64,000 nucleotides of DNA from Odiellus spinosus. Taxonomy: Eukaryota; Arthropoda; Arachnida; Opiliones; Phalangiidae. The notes beneath the pieces are model-generated. The model saw only the letters and a program-made list of their open reading frames with translations, did not search any database and had not been told where the DNA came from. Positions 56,301 to 63,723 of this stretch are shown here, one piece after another; positions within the stretch are counted from its first letter, which is position 1, and each line of letters opens with the position of its first letter. The DNA lies in the NCBI GenBank assembly GCA_963920705.1, contig OY987225.1:18059492-18123491 (forward strand). Reading direction: 5' to 3'. The translations under genes and the position numbers were made by a program.

Positions 56301-59300
56301 AGAGGTTTCAGTTCATCTCTTTCTTATGCCACTTGATCACTCCTAACATTTTCCCACGCCTGCAGACTGAAAGTGATAGTAACAGTAAAATTTTATTGGA
56401 AATTGCGTTATTAGTTTTTCGTGCGGTCTCTCGAAATATTTTATTTAACTCTAAATATGAGGGGTATGTGATGTGGTCCATAGTAAATCCCATCATTAGT
56501 CTGGGGTCTCTACTAGATTTTTTTACGACTTAGACCCCGGATTTTTTTACAACAAAATTTGAATATTGTTCCTTTGATGTTATATTTAGTGTCAATATAT
56601 CCCTTAAGCTGAAAATGTGATAATTAAAATCCTTACCTATTCATCTCGCATCAAAAACCATATAGTAAAGAAAAATATAAAAAATGAACTTCACTTTATT
56701 TACGAAGATACATTGCTAATTAGGGGCTCCTAACCTATACCTTTTATGTGAGGAAAACCTGTTCAGCCATAGTAAATCCCTCACCAAAAAAGCTTAGTCT
56801 AAAGAGGTCTTGGGGAAGTCTTAAAGACTTCCCCAAGACTTTTGTAGTGTTCTTGAAGACCTCTTCAGATCAGAATAACTTTTTTCCGTAAGGCATGGAT
56901 TAAGCCCAACCTCAGGGTATCTCTGGTTTTTAATTTAAATGCATATAAAATGATTCGGTTTCTACTAGTAAATTTCTTATTTTTACTATTACAATCTTAT
57001 CTTTATTAGTTCTATTTTAATATCTCGCCATGGCTTCATCCTTTACTCTAGCGTAGAACGTAGATACATGGTAGAAATACTTTTAATGCTTCATCAGGTG
57101 AACTCCATGGGATCCAGCCCATACCAGAGTCAGGCCCATGCATGACATTTTACTGTCAGTAGGTTTTTCAAACTGGATACTCATTAGTTATTCATTTTTG
57201 GTGTCTTTAATTGCTTATTACATGGTCAACCTTATTGCAAAAATAAAGAAATTTTTAATTTTTGTTTTTCAGAAAGTAAAACCAGACCTTAATTGTCTTA
57301 ATCAGTATGCCTCTGGATCTGTTAAACCAGTATTAACGTTGCAGCAGTAAGATAAATCAACTCTTATTTGTTGTTAGCTTTCTCATAACCAAAGCCTGTG
57401 CGTGCAATTTGAATTTGAGTATCAATGTGTATTGTATCTTTTCACCACTACGATCTCTCTTGTTGCCTTGTGTAGAAAGAACTGTGAGAATTAGGAGAGA
57501 GGGACTATTAAGAGACTCATTCAAATCTGGTTCAAGATCTTTGAAGAGAACTGATTTTGTTTCTCTACCTTGCCAAAAACAAGCACAGGAAGATGCATTC
57601 ATGACTCTTTGAGAGGTCTAGGAACCTCTTAAGATCCCTTTTAGATATGCTCTCTGAGATCCCCTTTTTAGGTATGCTCTCTGAGATCCCCTTTTTAGGT
57701 ATGCTCTCTGAGATCCCCTTTTTAGGTATGCTCTCTGAGATCCCCTTTTTAGGTATGCTCTCTGAGATCCCCTTTTTAGGTATGCTCTCTGAGATCCTCT
57801 TTTTAGGTATGCTCTCTGAGATCCTCTTTTTAGGTATGCTCTCTGAGATCCTCTTTTTAGGTATGCTCTCTGAGATCCCCTTAGGTATGTTCTCTGAGAT
57901 CCCCTTTTTAGGTATGTTCTCTGAGATCCCCTTTTTAGGTATGTTCTCTGAGATCCCCTTTTTAGGTATGTTCTCTGAGATCCCCTTTTTAGGTATGTTC
58001 TCTGAGATCCCCTTTTTAGGTATGTTCTCTGAGATCCCCTTTTTAGGTATGTTCTCTGAGATCCCCTTTTTAGGTATGTTCTCTGAGATCCCCTTTTTAG
58101 GTATGTTCTCTGAGATCCCCTTTTTAGGTATGTTCTCTGAGATCCCCTTTTTAGGTATGTTCTCTGAGATCCCCTTTTTAGGTATGTTCTCTGAGATCCC
58201 CTTTTTAGGTATGTCCTCTGAGATCCCCTTTTTAGGTATGTCCTCTGAGATCCCCTTTTTAGGTATGTCCTCTGAGATCCCCTTTTTAGGTATGTTCTCT
58301 GAGATCCCCTTTTAGCTATGTTCTCTGAGATCCCCTTTTTAGCTATGTTCTCTGAGATCCCCTTTTTAGCTATGTTCTCTGAGATCCCCTTTTTAGCTAT
58401 GTTCTCTGAGATCCCCTTTTTAGGTATGTTCTCTGAGATCCCCTTTTTAGGTATGTTCTCTGAGATCCCCTTTTTAGGTATGTTCTCTGAGATCCCCTTT
58501 TTAGGTATGTTCTCTGAGATCCCCTTTTTAGGTATGCTCTCTGAGATCCCCTTTTTAGGAATGCTCTCTGAGATCCCTTTGACCAATCAGTTTTTTGTGT
58601 CGAAGAGGTCATAAGATGTCAAAGAGGTCGTCTTGGAGACTTCTTTGACTAACTTTTTTTGTGGTGTTTTTCGCATGCACCATTCTGTCAGGGGTCACCT
58701 GCATACCAGATCCTGGATATCGTACAGCTCTGAGCCGCCACTTGTAATTAGTGAAATATTACCCTAGCTCTCATGAAGCACGCACTGGCTTTGTCTAATG
58801 ATAGCGATTGATTGTGTGGGACTGATTTCATCCTTCTTAAGATGCAAGACGTTTCTGACATCAATTCCATCTAATTTGGGAATGTTAGAAAATCTTGATA
58901 AAGCCATATACAGATTCAACAAAAATTACATTGTCCTTCCCAACTATCTGCATGATGCGGCTACTAAATTGAAGGATATCATTAATTGTGCAATCACCGT
59001 AAGACGTAACTTTTTTGGACTTAATAATTTTATACCAATTATGAAATATTTTGCGTAGAGCTTTTTGGAACTGGAACATTTTCAACTGGATGAGAATGAT
59101 CAGTTGCGTAAAACTCTTAATCAAGCTGTAGAAAAGTAAGTTGGACCTTTAATGGGGAGCATGAAATAATACACTTTAAAGTTTTTTATGAAATTTAGAA
59201 ATGCATGGAATTGAAGGAGTTTTTATTCTTAAAAACTGTAACCGTGGTGTTTCTTCCTTTCATGAAAATTTTAAAAATTTTTACTCTACCATGGATTCTA

Positions 59301-62300
59301 GTTTAAGAAAATTTGCCGTTAACAATTTGCTATTAGATTACTTCCCTTACCAAAAAAAGTTAGTCTTAAGAGGTCTTGGGGAAGTCTTTTGGGTGTCTTC
59401 ATGAAAATTTTAAAAATTTATACTCTACCATGGATTCTAGTTTAAGAAAATTCACCGTTAATAATTTACTATTAGATTACTTCCCTTACCAAAAAAAGTT
59501 AGTCTTAAGAGGTCTTGGGAAAGTCTTTTGGGTGTCTTATGTAGTCTAAAGAGGTCTTGGGGAAGTCTTCCATTGCGTCAAGAAGTCTTAGGGAGGTCTT
59601 AAAGACTTCCCCAAGACTTTTATAGCGTTCTTGAAGACCTCATCAGATCAGACTAACTTTTTTCCGTAAGGATTTTGCTAAGTTTAAAGGACTAGCGTCT
59701 AGTTTTTCAAAAAGTGTGTAACTGTTTTTGTTGAGAAAGCTAATTGAAGGGCTAAGTATATACTGCTAACATAAATAAATTAAAATTGAATTGATTTGAA
59801 TCTTAAGGGAAGGAACATTGTAGGGCTTGAGAATTAAAATTCACCTGAGATTGTTACTTGTTGAAGTAACTTTTCCTAGCTTCTCTGTTATCACTCATCA
59901 TCACGTGATATGTAAAATGCTTCTATGACAAAAAATGATGGTTTGAAAGTTTCTAAGAGGGCTCATTTATAGCATTAAAATTTTATTGGGATTAAGATTG
60001 ATTTTATGGCGAGTGTCTCTTAAACCCTTACAATGAAAAATAATTTGGACATCTAATACTAATGATGTCATAACAGCAGGTGATAAATTTCAACAATGAG
60101 AGAAGCCTACCAGTTAAAGCCTTAAAACTAATTGAAATTTTACTGGATCTGTGCCATTTGATCCGGACGTCATTATTAGACAACCAAATTCAACTGGAAA
60201 ACAATTCCGCAAAATAGCTACATAACCAGAATATTTAACTCTGAATGAGAGAGATTAGTTCTACTTGTTGATGTAAAGATAAGAGATCAACTTAGTCTAG
60301 TAACAATAATCAGAGGAAAGAACTGATCTGATTTGTTTTAGAACTGAGTTGTCGAGATTTAGTGGCAGGCAGTTAGATACAGTTTTTACTATAAAATTTT
60401 TGATATATATACTTAGTAAAGTAGCTAGTTTTACTAGTCTTAATAGTAAAATAATTAATATGCACAAAACTTTTCAATATTATATAGGGAATGCAATGTG
60501 ATTTCAATGGGGAAAATGGAGCATTCTGACTTGATTTAGCCCTTTTCTTAAGGGAATAGAAATATTTTTACCCTTAACGATTGCCCCATAACATTCAACA
60601 CTAACATCTTGAGTGAATGTAGCTTGAGCAAGTCTTTATGCACTACAATATATCAGATCTGCACCATGTTTTATTTCCTTATCTGTGACTGTTTTATTAT
60701 GTGAAATAAAATAATATTTGATGGAAAAAATAATGCATATGATATTTGAAAGATTAATATATGCTGTGTTGGCACCAATAAGTTGCGTTTTTAAAACTTC
60801 CCTTGGAGAATTAAATTCTGTAATTGACTGAGAAATTGTCACTCTAGGATTTTTAAGGACCTAACCCAAGGAAGGGTATCTGGAGTTTTATTTTATTTCA
60901 TGTCTATCAATGAGACAGTTGTGTACTAGCTAATGATCTGGTTTTATTGATAACGTTTAAAACTTCTCTTAGCATACGCTATCAAATTAAACTCCATTTG
61001 ATTTAATATTTCATACAACATTAATATTTACACACATCGGGGTAGCGTAGTATATTTAAATGACAGTTTGGGCGAATAAAAACCTAGTGGGGTAAGTATG
61101 CCCAAACAGAAACCGCCTTCAAAAAAAGCTCTTGCAATCATTCACTATTTCCTCAGCTGAATTAAATTTTCACTAGTATTAAGAAATGATGTTAAGTTAT
61201 TTTCAAACAATTTGGAATACTTTAATACTCGTAAAAAATGTATCAAAACTCACCAAAAATTTCAAGCTAATTTACAGTGAATTTTAGAATTTACAAATTC
61301 CTGGGAAAAGTTGGTTGCTGATGCCATTCCTAGCACATGTGTCTGACAGTTACTCTGATCGTTCTAGTCAAAAGTCAAGGCTATAAGTACACAATAGACA
61401 AACAATTGAATGTTATCTCATTTGAAATTAATTTTCTGGTTTAGACACCAGCACAATGTACTTGGAGGTTTGAGCTGAATTTAGGTTAATCTTGCATGAA
61501 ATTTTCCAATACATATGATCGTAATTTTTATTTGAGGCTTTTTTCTCTACTAACAAGTAATTGCGAGTATCTGTATTTCCAGTTACGTTCTAATTCAAGT
61601 TCACAATAAAGTATTTTCGGTTATAAGAGAAAAATTCTCTGACGAAGATGAAATATTGTCACGTCGCATCAAAGAACTGCATCAACTTGGTTTAACTCCT
61701 GATCAGCTCGGAGTTCAAGAGGCCTTTTGTTATCCATCAACGAGTGCCGTGAGTAGTCATGTCATAAACGTTTAAGGTTTATAGCAACTCTAAAAGTGAA
61801 TGTTTTATGTTTTAATTATCACTTTATACTATCAGGGAACAAACCGGCCTGATTCACAATATATGTAAAATTATGTACTAAATTTATAAAAGGGAGGGTG
61901 AAGAGGTAAATGAAGCGAATTTTTTGTACTGACATTAATGGGGATGTCATTAAGCCATTGGTGGGGCGTTTTTTGGATTAGTTTAAGGTTCTCCTTGCAA
62001 CAGGTCAGAAACTGTTGTAGACAATCTTTCAGAATATTTGTGCCTAGTTTTATTTTTTCCTTATAGCTTTATTTTAGTTGTAATAATGGAATTATTGGGA
62101 AGGTAATTTGATATAGCAGATTAGTACACGAATTCTGTTATCAAACCCTGGTTAAAGTTTATCTGGATGGATAGATAGATCAGTACAAGTTGTTCAATAA
62201 CAAAGTTTTAGGAATGATGCAGCTACATATTTTAATTTTACTTTAGAACTCCCCGCAATAGTTAACAAAAGACAAAAATAATTCCCCCAGCTGCATCCTT

Positions 62301-63723
62301 TTAGTTGAATGCCAAAGTCATGCTACCGATTTTTTGCACAGTGCTTTACCAAGCAAATCTGCATTATTTTTAGAAGAATCCATAAACAATCGCTTCATTT
62401 TCCTCTTCACCCTCCCTTTATACCTAGTCAAATCTACCCATTGTGTAATTCCACGACATATGGGCACAGCTTGTCAACCCTCCCCATACAGAATTGAACT
62501 ATTTATTTTCTAATTGGTCCAGCAGATTTCTTGAAGTCTGACTATAGTCTATAGCTTATTGTTTGACCATGGTTTGACCATATTCATGTTTTAAAATCTA
62601 AGGTTAATCACAGTCATACAATCGATAAAAATATTGAAAAATATAAACTTTAAAGCTTCTTGCTTTAAATTTTGAGCGAGCTTGGAAACGTAATGTCAAG
62701 GGTTGTTTTTGTACAGCTAATGCTGAAAATTAACAAAAACCTACAACAGGGTTCATTAAAACCTGGAAAAACTGGAAATATCAGGGAGTTTGAATGTGGT
62801 CGAAAAAGGGAAATATCAGGGAAAATGTTAAAAATTGGCAGAAATCAGGGAAAGTATGGAAATATGATACTTGATCATGAACTTCAATAACACTTAGTTG
62901 GTACGACCTAGCTGTCAACTAAATTCATAGCTTTTATCAGGGTTTTTCAAAACCTTCAGTGCACCTTTAAACAGCTGGGAAACTTGACTTTTGAAATCTG
63001 GAAACTTCAGGGAAAATTCACTTCTGAAACCCTGAAACTTTACAGTTAAAATTGCAAAAATCAGTGAAATTGATATTCAAATAACAATGAGCCAGTCCTC
63101 TAACACTACAGGAAACCTATTCTGTAAGCCTTTTTGGCCATTAAGCTTTTGTTTTTTGAAAAACTTTACGTTTGATGAAATCTGTTTACCCAAAACACTT
63201 ATTCTGTTATTTTTCCTGCGAAAGCATTACGGGAACTGTACCCATTAACTTTTCGGCCGATAAATGACAACTTTTCAGTCTGATAAATTAAATTTGGCTT
63301 CTATATTTGTTCTAAGCCTAAAATTGCCATGCCTCAATGTTTAGTTCAGTTAGAGGTACTTCTCGCTGCCAAAAATTATCAGCAGCAATGTTTAGCAAGA
63401 CTGAGGTTATTGGTAGAAGTTTACGATTTCATAGACCTGTCTGAATTTGAAGACCCCAAGTTCAAATTTAGATTGACAAGTGAGCTTCTGGCGTTGCATC
63501 ATTGTTAGTCTAACAACTAATAAACTTTAATATGGTAAAGGAACAAATTAATTCTTTCAAAGAGGTTTGAAATTTGCGTAACTTTGACTAGTTCATGTAT
63601 GGATTAAGGGTTTTGTCAGACTTAGTTAATTAATTTTGTTTAATATTTAAGGTTGTTGAACTAGCATCTTTGAATGGAAAGCCATCCCCAGCGGAGAGGC
63701 TAGAATGTTTTCAATCCACATTG
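38249..63723 (+). CDS. ANKRD27: ANKRD27/VARP-like protein, N-terminal part; spliced, 3' end outside the window
   Basis: Exons 38249-38302, 40505-40610, 42220-42256, 42354-42415, 45260-45324, 46676-46735, (56366-56482 doubtful), 57273-57346, 58842-58998, 59059-59135, 61583-61748 and 63652-63723 join in frame. Without the doubtful exon this is 310 codons. The product starts MACSSDDLDGNVFFKSLQ and follows vertebrate VARP block by block: VCVPQ...GQFVDNHILKPSPYF, ILSEELSYN..FQPFKLYIIDHPL, LNQAVENYVLIQVHNKVF, ELASLNGKPSPAERLECF. VARP is an endosomal Rab32/38 effector and Rab21 exchange factor with a VPS9 domain followed by ankyrin repeats. Only the N-terminal domain and the start of VPS9 are here. 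Introns hold many transposons, including a full copia element in sense orientation. Confidence 0.85.
38438..38540. repeat. Hairpin-forming inverted repeat
   Basis: Outer TCTAGAACAC/GTGATCTAGA and inner TACAGTGGAAGGCT/AGCCTTCCACTGTA arms around a loop with TTCGTTGCGAA. Coding on neither strand. Small foldback element. Confidence 0.65.
39254..39366. mobile_element. 113-bp PIF/Harbinger-like MITE
   Basis: TIRs GGCTCATTTTCA / TGAAAATGAGCC flanked by TTA at both ends (39251-39253, 39367-39369). Confidence 0.7.
39680..39900. repeat. Interspersed repeat (possible hAT-type MITE)
   Basis: Shares GTGGTCCA, CTATAAGATGACTCCAGCCCC, ACTAAGCCAGAGATC and TTTTCCTTCTGTC motifs with 23700-23890 and 50370-50540. 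Confidence 0.45.
39922..40040. mobile_element. 119-bp palindromic MITE
   Basis: TTTACCTTGTAG...AATTCTACTATTA mirrors TAATAGTAGAATT...CTACAAGGTAAA around a loop of about 11 bases. Confidence 0.7.
40150..40310. repeat. Copy of the TTCACAAGGAGTCACTGCA-type repeat
   Basis: CCTGAAGATGAAGCAG, GAAACGTTGTCG, GCAGTGATTCCTTGTGAA and CAACAAGAATAGGGATTGTA recur at 7062-7225 and, in part, at 26786-27070. Confidence 0.55.
40505..40610 (+). CDS. ANKRD27: VARP-like exon 2
   Basis: Acceptor TTTAACAG, donor GTATGC. Encodes TVFRSKFNEAQKRQWVVCVP followed by QASSIRGLKITGQFV, matching the VARP N-terminal fold. Ends in phase 1. Confidence 0.85.
40611..42219 (+). other. VARP intron 2
   Basis: 1.6 kb, A+T-rich. 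No coding signal or repeat structure that I can support. Confidence 0.6.
42220..42256 (+). CDS. ANKRD27: VARP-like exon 3
   Basis: A 37-nt micro-exon, DNHILKPSPYFK, between TTTCAATAG and GTCAGA. The donor is weak but the phases fit on both sides (1 in, 2 out). Confidence 0.75.
42354..42415 (+). CDS. ANKRD27: VARP-like exon 4
   Basis: Acceptor CTGACAG, donor GTAAGT. Encodes NCNGVVQIDGNTIKILSSTV, the counterpart of the vertebrate 'NGKDVFIQGNRIKL' segment. Confidence 0.85.
42780..42950 (+). repeat. Degenerate TCAGGGAA-type repeat
   Basis: Repeated 'ATCAGCTTAATATCA(G/T)GGAAACT..TAAAAATTTGCAATA' units. Related text at 62752-62890 (TGGAAATATCAGGGA) and, weakly, 45640-45930 (ACCTGGAAAA). Confidence 0.5.
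43818..43995. mobile_element. 178-bp mariner-type MITE
   Basis: Imperfect TIRs of about 35 bp (AGGGTGGTTCAGATCAAAAA at left; TTTTGATCTAAACTACCCTG at right) followed by TA on the right. The CAGGGTRGTT end resembles the two larger mariner-type composites here. Confidence 0.65.
44131..44215. mobile_element. hAT-like transposon end fragment
   Basis: CAGGGGTGGCCAACCTTTTC followed by CGGGCCGCAAGC is the typical 5' end of hAT non-autonomous elements. The other end was not found. Confidence 0.4.
45260..45324 (+). CDS. ANKRD27: VARP-like exon 5
   Basis: Acceptor CTTGCAG, donor GTAATG. Encodes NSGSSELDEVKILSEELSYN + Q. Ends in phase 0. Confidence 0.85.
45325..46675 (+). other. VARP intron 5
   Basis: 1.35 kb. 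45640-45930 has degenerate ACCTGGAAAA/TCAGGGA repeats; otherwise nothing recognised. Confidence 0.55.
46676..46735 (+). CDS. ANKRD27: VARP-like exon 6
   Basis: 20 codons, DFQPFKLYIIDHPLNSSSYK, preceded by a long T tract and GAAG; donor GTAATT. Phase 0 both ends. Parallels the vertebrate 'SFSILCIAHPL'. Confidence 0.85.
47531..48024. mobile_element. Foldback/MITE-like element, about 0.5 kb
   Basis: Arms 47531-47586 and 47956-48024 are imperfect inverted copies (AAGGAATATTAAGGGGAGAT and ATCTCCCTTCAATATTCCTT; TAAAATAGTC and GACTATTTTG). No open frame. Confidence 0.6.
48382..49406. mobile_element. 1.03-kb non-autonomous DNA transposon
   Basis: Perfect 23-bp TIRs, GGTGGTGGCGGGTAATTCCG + TCC (48382-48404, mirrored at 49384-49406). 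The motif GGACGGAATTA or its inverse is repeated inside both subterminal regions. No transposase. Target duplication not clear; family unknown. Confidence 0.75.
50370..50540. repeat. Interspersed repeat (possible hAT-type MITE)
   Basis: CAGTGCTTCTCAACTAGTGATCC-like start and CGCCCTATAAGACGGG, CTTTTCCTTCTGTCCC motifs shared with 23700-23890 and 39680-39900. It ends just before the copia insertion. Confidence 0.45.
50601..50889 (+). repeat. 5' LTR of the copia element
   Basis: 289 bp, TG...CA ends, identical by eye to 55337-55625. It contains the element's promoter by position. Confidence 0.95.
50993..55273 (+). CDS. Copia Gag-Pol polyprotein, 1,426 residues, uninterrupted
   Basis: A single frame from ATG 50993. 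Domains: Gag (about 1-230); CCHC zinc knuckle CFNCNRSGHRAVNC (about 237); aspartic protease DSGATKHFC (about 300); GAG-pre-integrase with HQRFGHIN (about 444); integrase with HCDVWGP, RTDNGLEF and MNGVAERINR (about 506-610); reverse transcriptase with GCRWIYTLKKD and YVDDLVV (about 955-1105); RNase H with DSDWGSERDT, STMEAEYVAVSEA and DNQSAI (about 1276-1360). All key catalytic motifs are present, as for a competent element. Gag and Pol share one frame, as is usual in copia, so Gag excess must come from processing or splicing. Confidence 0.95.
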   Translation: MASYNGRFMTVSPTIQLISTNYRTWKLEMELILRQKGLWEIVSNVEKKPDPDKATEEVQLKFKLRESDAFSTIALGISTAIRTKFMRTRIPHELWTTICQTYEPKSRARIGSLLTQFYALVYHEGEDIPEFLDRIFRMTDELAEAGEKIEDKHITYKMIGTLPVSYDSLTAQIYQLDDSKFKPEPVADILLSEHGRLLQRETAQEDMHKAFAAQHSDSSGARSKSNYGNKPMKFFGRCFNCNRSGHRAVNCRQTKRQDKKPLEETKRQDKKPPNDTKKLGDGAFLATALCTTVSTKEWIVDSGATKHFCNQKDWFFSFTPYKGQATVGEGHSQVEGRGDVWLQINDRNGYRFKLQDVIYAPKMGRNLISERIIDQAGYRGHREKSKYTVYFPDDRVAFEAPLSSDNFYTVNATVLKNGPSLDNSQGEATAYVSDGKDTKILERWHQRFGHINERDLKHMANNEMLKGLQTFKGSLLNCSSCQLAKSTKKPHKPLEEINSKELLELVHCDVWGPAPVESIGGAKYYITFLDDKSRYLIIYLMKKKSDAFGCFLKYKAFVEKQTSKNIKALRTDNGLEFCSKQFADFCTKEGIHHQTTNTYSPQMNGVAERINRTLLNIMRAIKEEAKLPNKLWGELVLTAAYIKNHSRHAKLSNEVPIEIWMGSKPSARHLRRIGSLAYTHIPGQRRVNKLQSRAKPGIVIGYALNTIGYRIWDPKTDAVIETKHLSIDEEQIGMQSIDSNINEDNTTLQWIPEDTEKFEDVPDHKEEVIKPIIEDVLDHEDEKFEDALTENEHTREAGRTNDNNQSKELPEGWTKQVVIRQSGKSKGDADTYYYSPDGVKLNSKPRVKIYLDENGLSHDLSIFKFSRKSIKKTIKKFIREQTEDDQTETRNNNSEDIPEVFSAYCTDIIIPTTYDEAVTSKQAEQWQLAMKSEIETLKEREVTELVEKPTTKKLIGCRWIYTLKKDAEGMVSRYRARLVAQGFNQQEGVDYDETFSPVINFSLIRMFIVLFVTYLGWTHRHLDVKNAYLYGNIDHDVYMKQIPGFQVADTSKYCLKLKRALYGLPQSGRQWFVELDRSFGEMGFKKLIGTNCVYYLPMNVIVLVYVDDLVVLAKNEDLQEVIFKKISHHFKIMNLGPIRKLLGIEFEFRKDSSLKIHQSAYVKKLKNRYSISLEVPVSLPMVSGVILTCKDCPTEKREQERMKSFPYRSLIGSLLFIAQRTRPDILFSVIALSQYSSNPGFTHWNQLCQLTRYLLTTADQGIIYQKQQNPELSIFSDSDWGSERDTRKSTSGYVVRVGSSPVSWRSLKQKSVSLSTMEAEYVAVSEATKELLWLIPIFQELEQFGVHMGQPTMYCDNQSAIFYSKNCVENQRSKHIDIRYHFVKDNLARHVFDLKFVKTENNVADIFTKVLNKTNFLNGVKLLKIE
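55337..55625 (+). repeat. 3' LTR of the copia element
   Basis: 289 bp; supplies the transcript 3' end by position. Followed by the ATTTT target duplication. Confidence 0.95.
56366..56482 (+). CDS. Possible extra VARP-like exon
   Basis: 39 codons (TESDSNSKILLEIALLVFRA... VMWSI), phase 0 at both ends, acceptor CCTGCAG and donor ATA|GTAAAT. It can be included or skipped without changing frame. No family match, so it may be an optional exon or chance. Confidence 0.3.
56483..57272 (+). other. VARP intron upstream of the 57273 exon
   Basis: 0.8 kb, containing one MITE (56778-56893); otherwise featureless. Confidence 0.55.
56778..56893. mobile_element. CCCTTAC-family MITE, copy 6 (short)
   Basis: CCCTCACCAAAAAAGCTTAG to ATAACTTTTTTCCGTAAGG; about 70 bp of the usual interior is missing, leaving an almost perfect hairpin (CTTGGGGAAGTCTTAAAGAC next to its inverse). 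Confidence 0.8.
57273..57346 (+). CDS. ANKRD27: VARP-like exon (linker)
   Basis: Acceptor TTTTTCAG, donor GTAAGA. Encodes KVKPDLNCLNQYASGSVKPV + LTLQ. Its phase-2 end (CA) fits the A that starts the next exon at 58842. Confidence 0.6.
57347..58841 (+). other. VARP intron filled by a minisatellite
   Basis: 1.5-kb intron, phase 2. Two thirds is the 27-bp array. Flanks at 57604-57632 (AGAGGTCTAGGAACCTC) and 58595-58664 (AAGAGGTC, GGAGACTTCTTTGACTAACT) look like two halves of a CCCTTAC-family MITE. Confidence 0.6.
57633..58581 (+). repeat. 27-bp minisatellite, about 34 units
   Basis: Unit GAGATCCCCTTTTTAGGTAT + GTTCTCT. Variants are clustered: GCTCTCT units at both ends, CCTCT units near 58207-58285, GCTATG units at 58313-58400, one short unit near 57880. 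Because 27 is a multiple of 3 and the unit has no stop in some frames, long open frames appear on both strands (9-residue repeats such as MFSEIPFLG or KRGSQRTYL). These are not evidence of a protein. Confidence 0.92.
58842..58998 (+). CDS. ANKRD27: VARP-like exon (helical region before VPS9)
   Basis: Acceptor TCCTTCTTAAG, donor GTAAGA. CKTFLTSIPSNLGMLENLDK then AIYRFNKNYIVLPNYLHDAA lines up with the helical segment of VARP ('FDRNIASFHRTF...'). Another acceptor at 58804 is possible but breaks phase. Confidence 0.7.
59059..59135 (+). CDS. ANKRD27: VARP-like exon (NQAVE segment)
   Basis: A 60-bp intron precedes it. SFLELEHFQLDENDQLRKTL then NQAVE matches VARP '..LMKQAVEIYV'. The donor GTAAGT leaves AA, completed to AAT (Asn) by the exon at 61583. 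Confidence 0.85.
59261..59538 (+). repeat. 139-bp tandem duplication including a MITE end
   Basis: 59261-59399 and 59400-59538 are near-identical (CATGAAAATTTTAAAAATTT to CTTTTGGGTGTCTT) with about 8 differences. The first copy carries only the left 56 bases of the MITE; the second carries the whole. Confidence 0.85.
59344..59399 (+). mobile_element. CCCTTAC-family MITE, copy 7 (left end only)
   Basis: Left end of the MITE cut by the duplication break. Confidence 0.8.
59483..59671. mobile_element. CCCTTAC-family MITE, copy 8
   Basis: Complete, 189 bp; CCCTTACCAAAAAAAGTTAG to CTAACTTTTTTCCGTAAGG; a good family reference copy. Confidence 0.85.
61583..61748 (+). CDS. ANKRD27: VARP-like exon (start of VPS9 region)
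   Basis: Acceptor TATTTCCAG, donor GTGAGT, 55 codons. YVLIQVHNKVFSVIREKFSD, then EILSRRIKELHQLGLTPDQL and AFCYPSTSA follow vertebrate 'YVHHEIYNLIFKYV...'. Confidence 0.88.
61749..63651 (+). other. VARP intron
   Basis: 1.9 kb with one TCAGGGA-type repeat (62752-62890) and otherwise nothing recognised. Confidence 0.55.
62752..62890 (+). repeat. TGGAAATATCAGGGA-type degenerate repeat
   Basis: Alternating ACCTGGAAAA, GGAAATATCAGGGA and TTAAAAATTGGCAGAAATCA blocks, related to 42780-42950. Confidence 0.5.
63652..63723 (+). CDS. ANKRD27: VARP-like exon (VPS9 domain, last in window)
   Basis: 24 codons, VVELASLNGKPSPAERLECF + QSTL, phase 0, acceptor TTTAAG and donor GTAGGT. Corresponds to vertebrate 'RELAQLNKCTSPQQKLVCL'. 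The rest of VPS9 and the ankyrin repeats lie beyond 64000. Confidence 0.88.

Larger units (their letters stand above)
46736..56365 (+). other. VARP intron 6 (transposon-rich)
   Basis: 9.6 kb up to the doubtful exon. Contains inverted-repeat elements (47531-48024, 48382-49406), a hAT-like repeat (50370-50540) and the complete copia element (50601-55625). The remainder (46736-47530, 49407-50369, 55631-56365) is A+T-rich without visible features. Confidence 0.65.
59136..61582 (+). other. VARP intron
   Basis: 2.4 kb. Contains a 139-bp tandem duplication (59261-59538) and two MITE copies; 59672-61582 is A+T-rich with nothing recognised. Confidence 0.6.

Noticed and set aside
57409..57612. Open frame ending QEDAFMTL as a VARP exon
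   Set aside because: No donor in the right phase before its stop; exon 57273-57346 joins 58842 directly in phase.
57618..58586. A 322-codon frame on the minus strand and 222- and 98-codon frames on the plus strand
   Set aside because: They are by-products of a 27-bp repeat without stops; the array lies in an intron whose flanking exons join in phase without it.
59201..59404. Open frame starting MHGIEG as a VARP exon
   Set aside because: The phase does not fit the preceding donor, while the exon at 61583 fits in phase and in homology. The frame also runs into a MITE.
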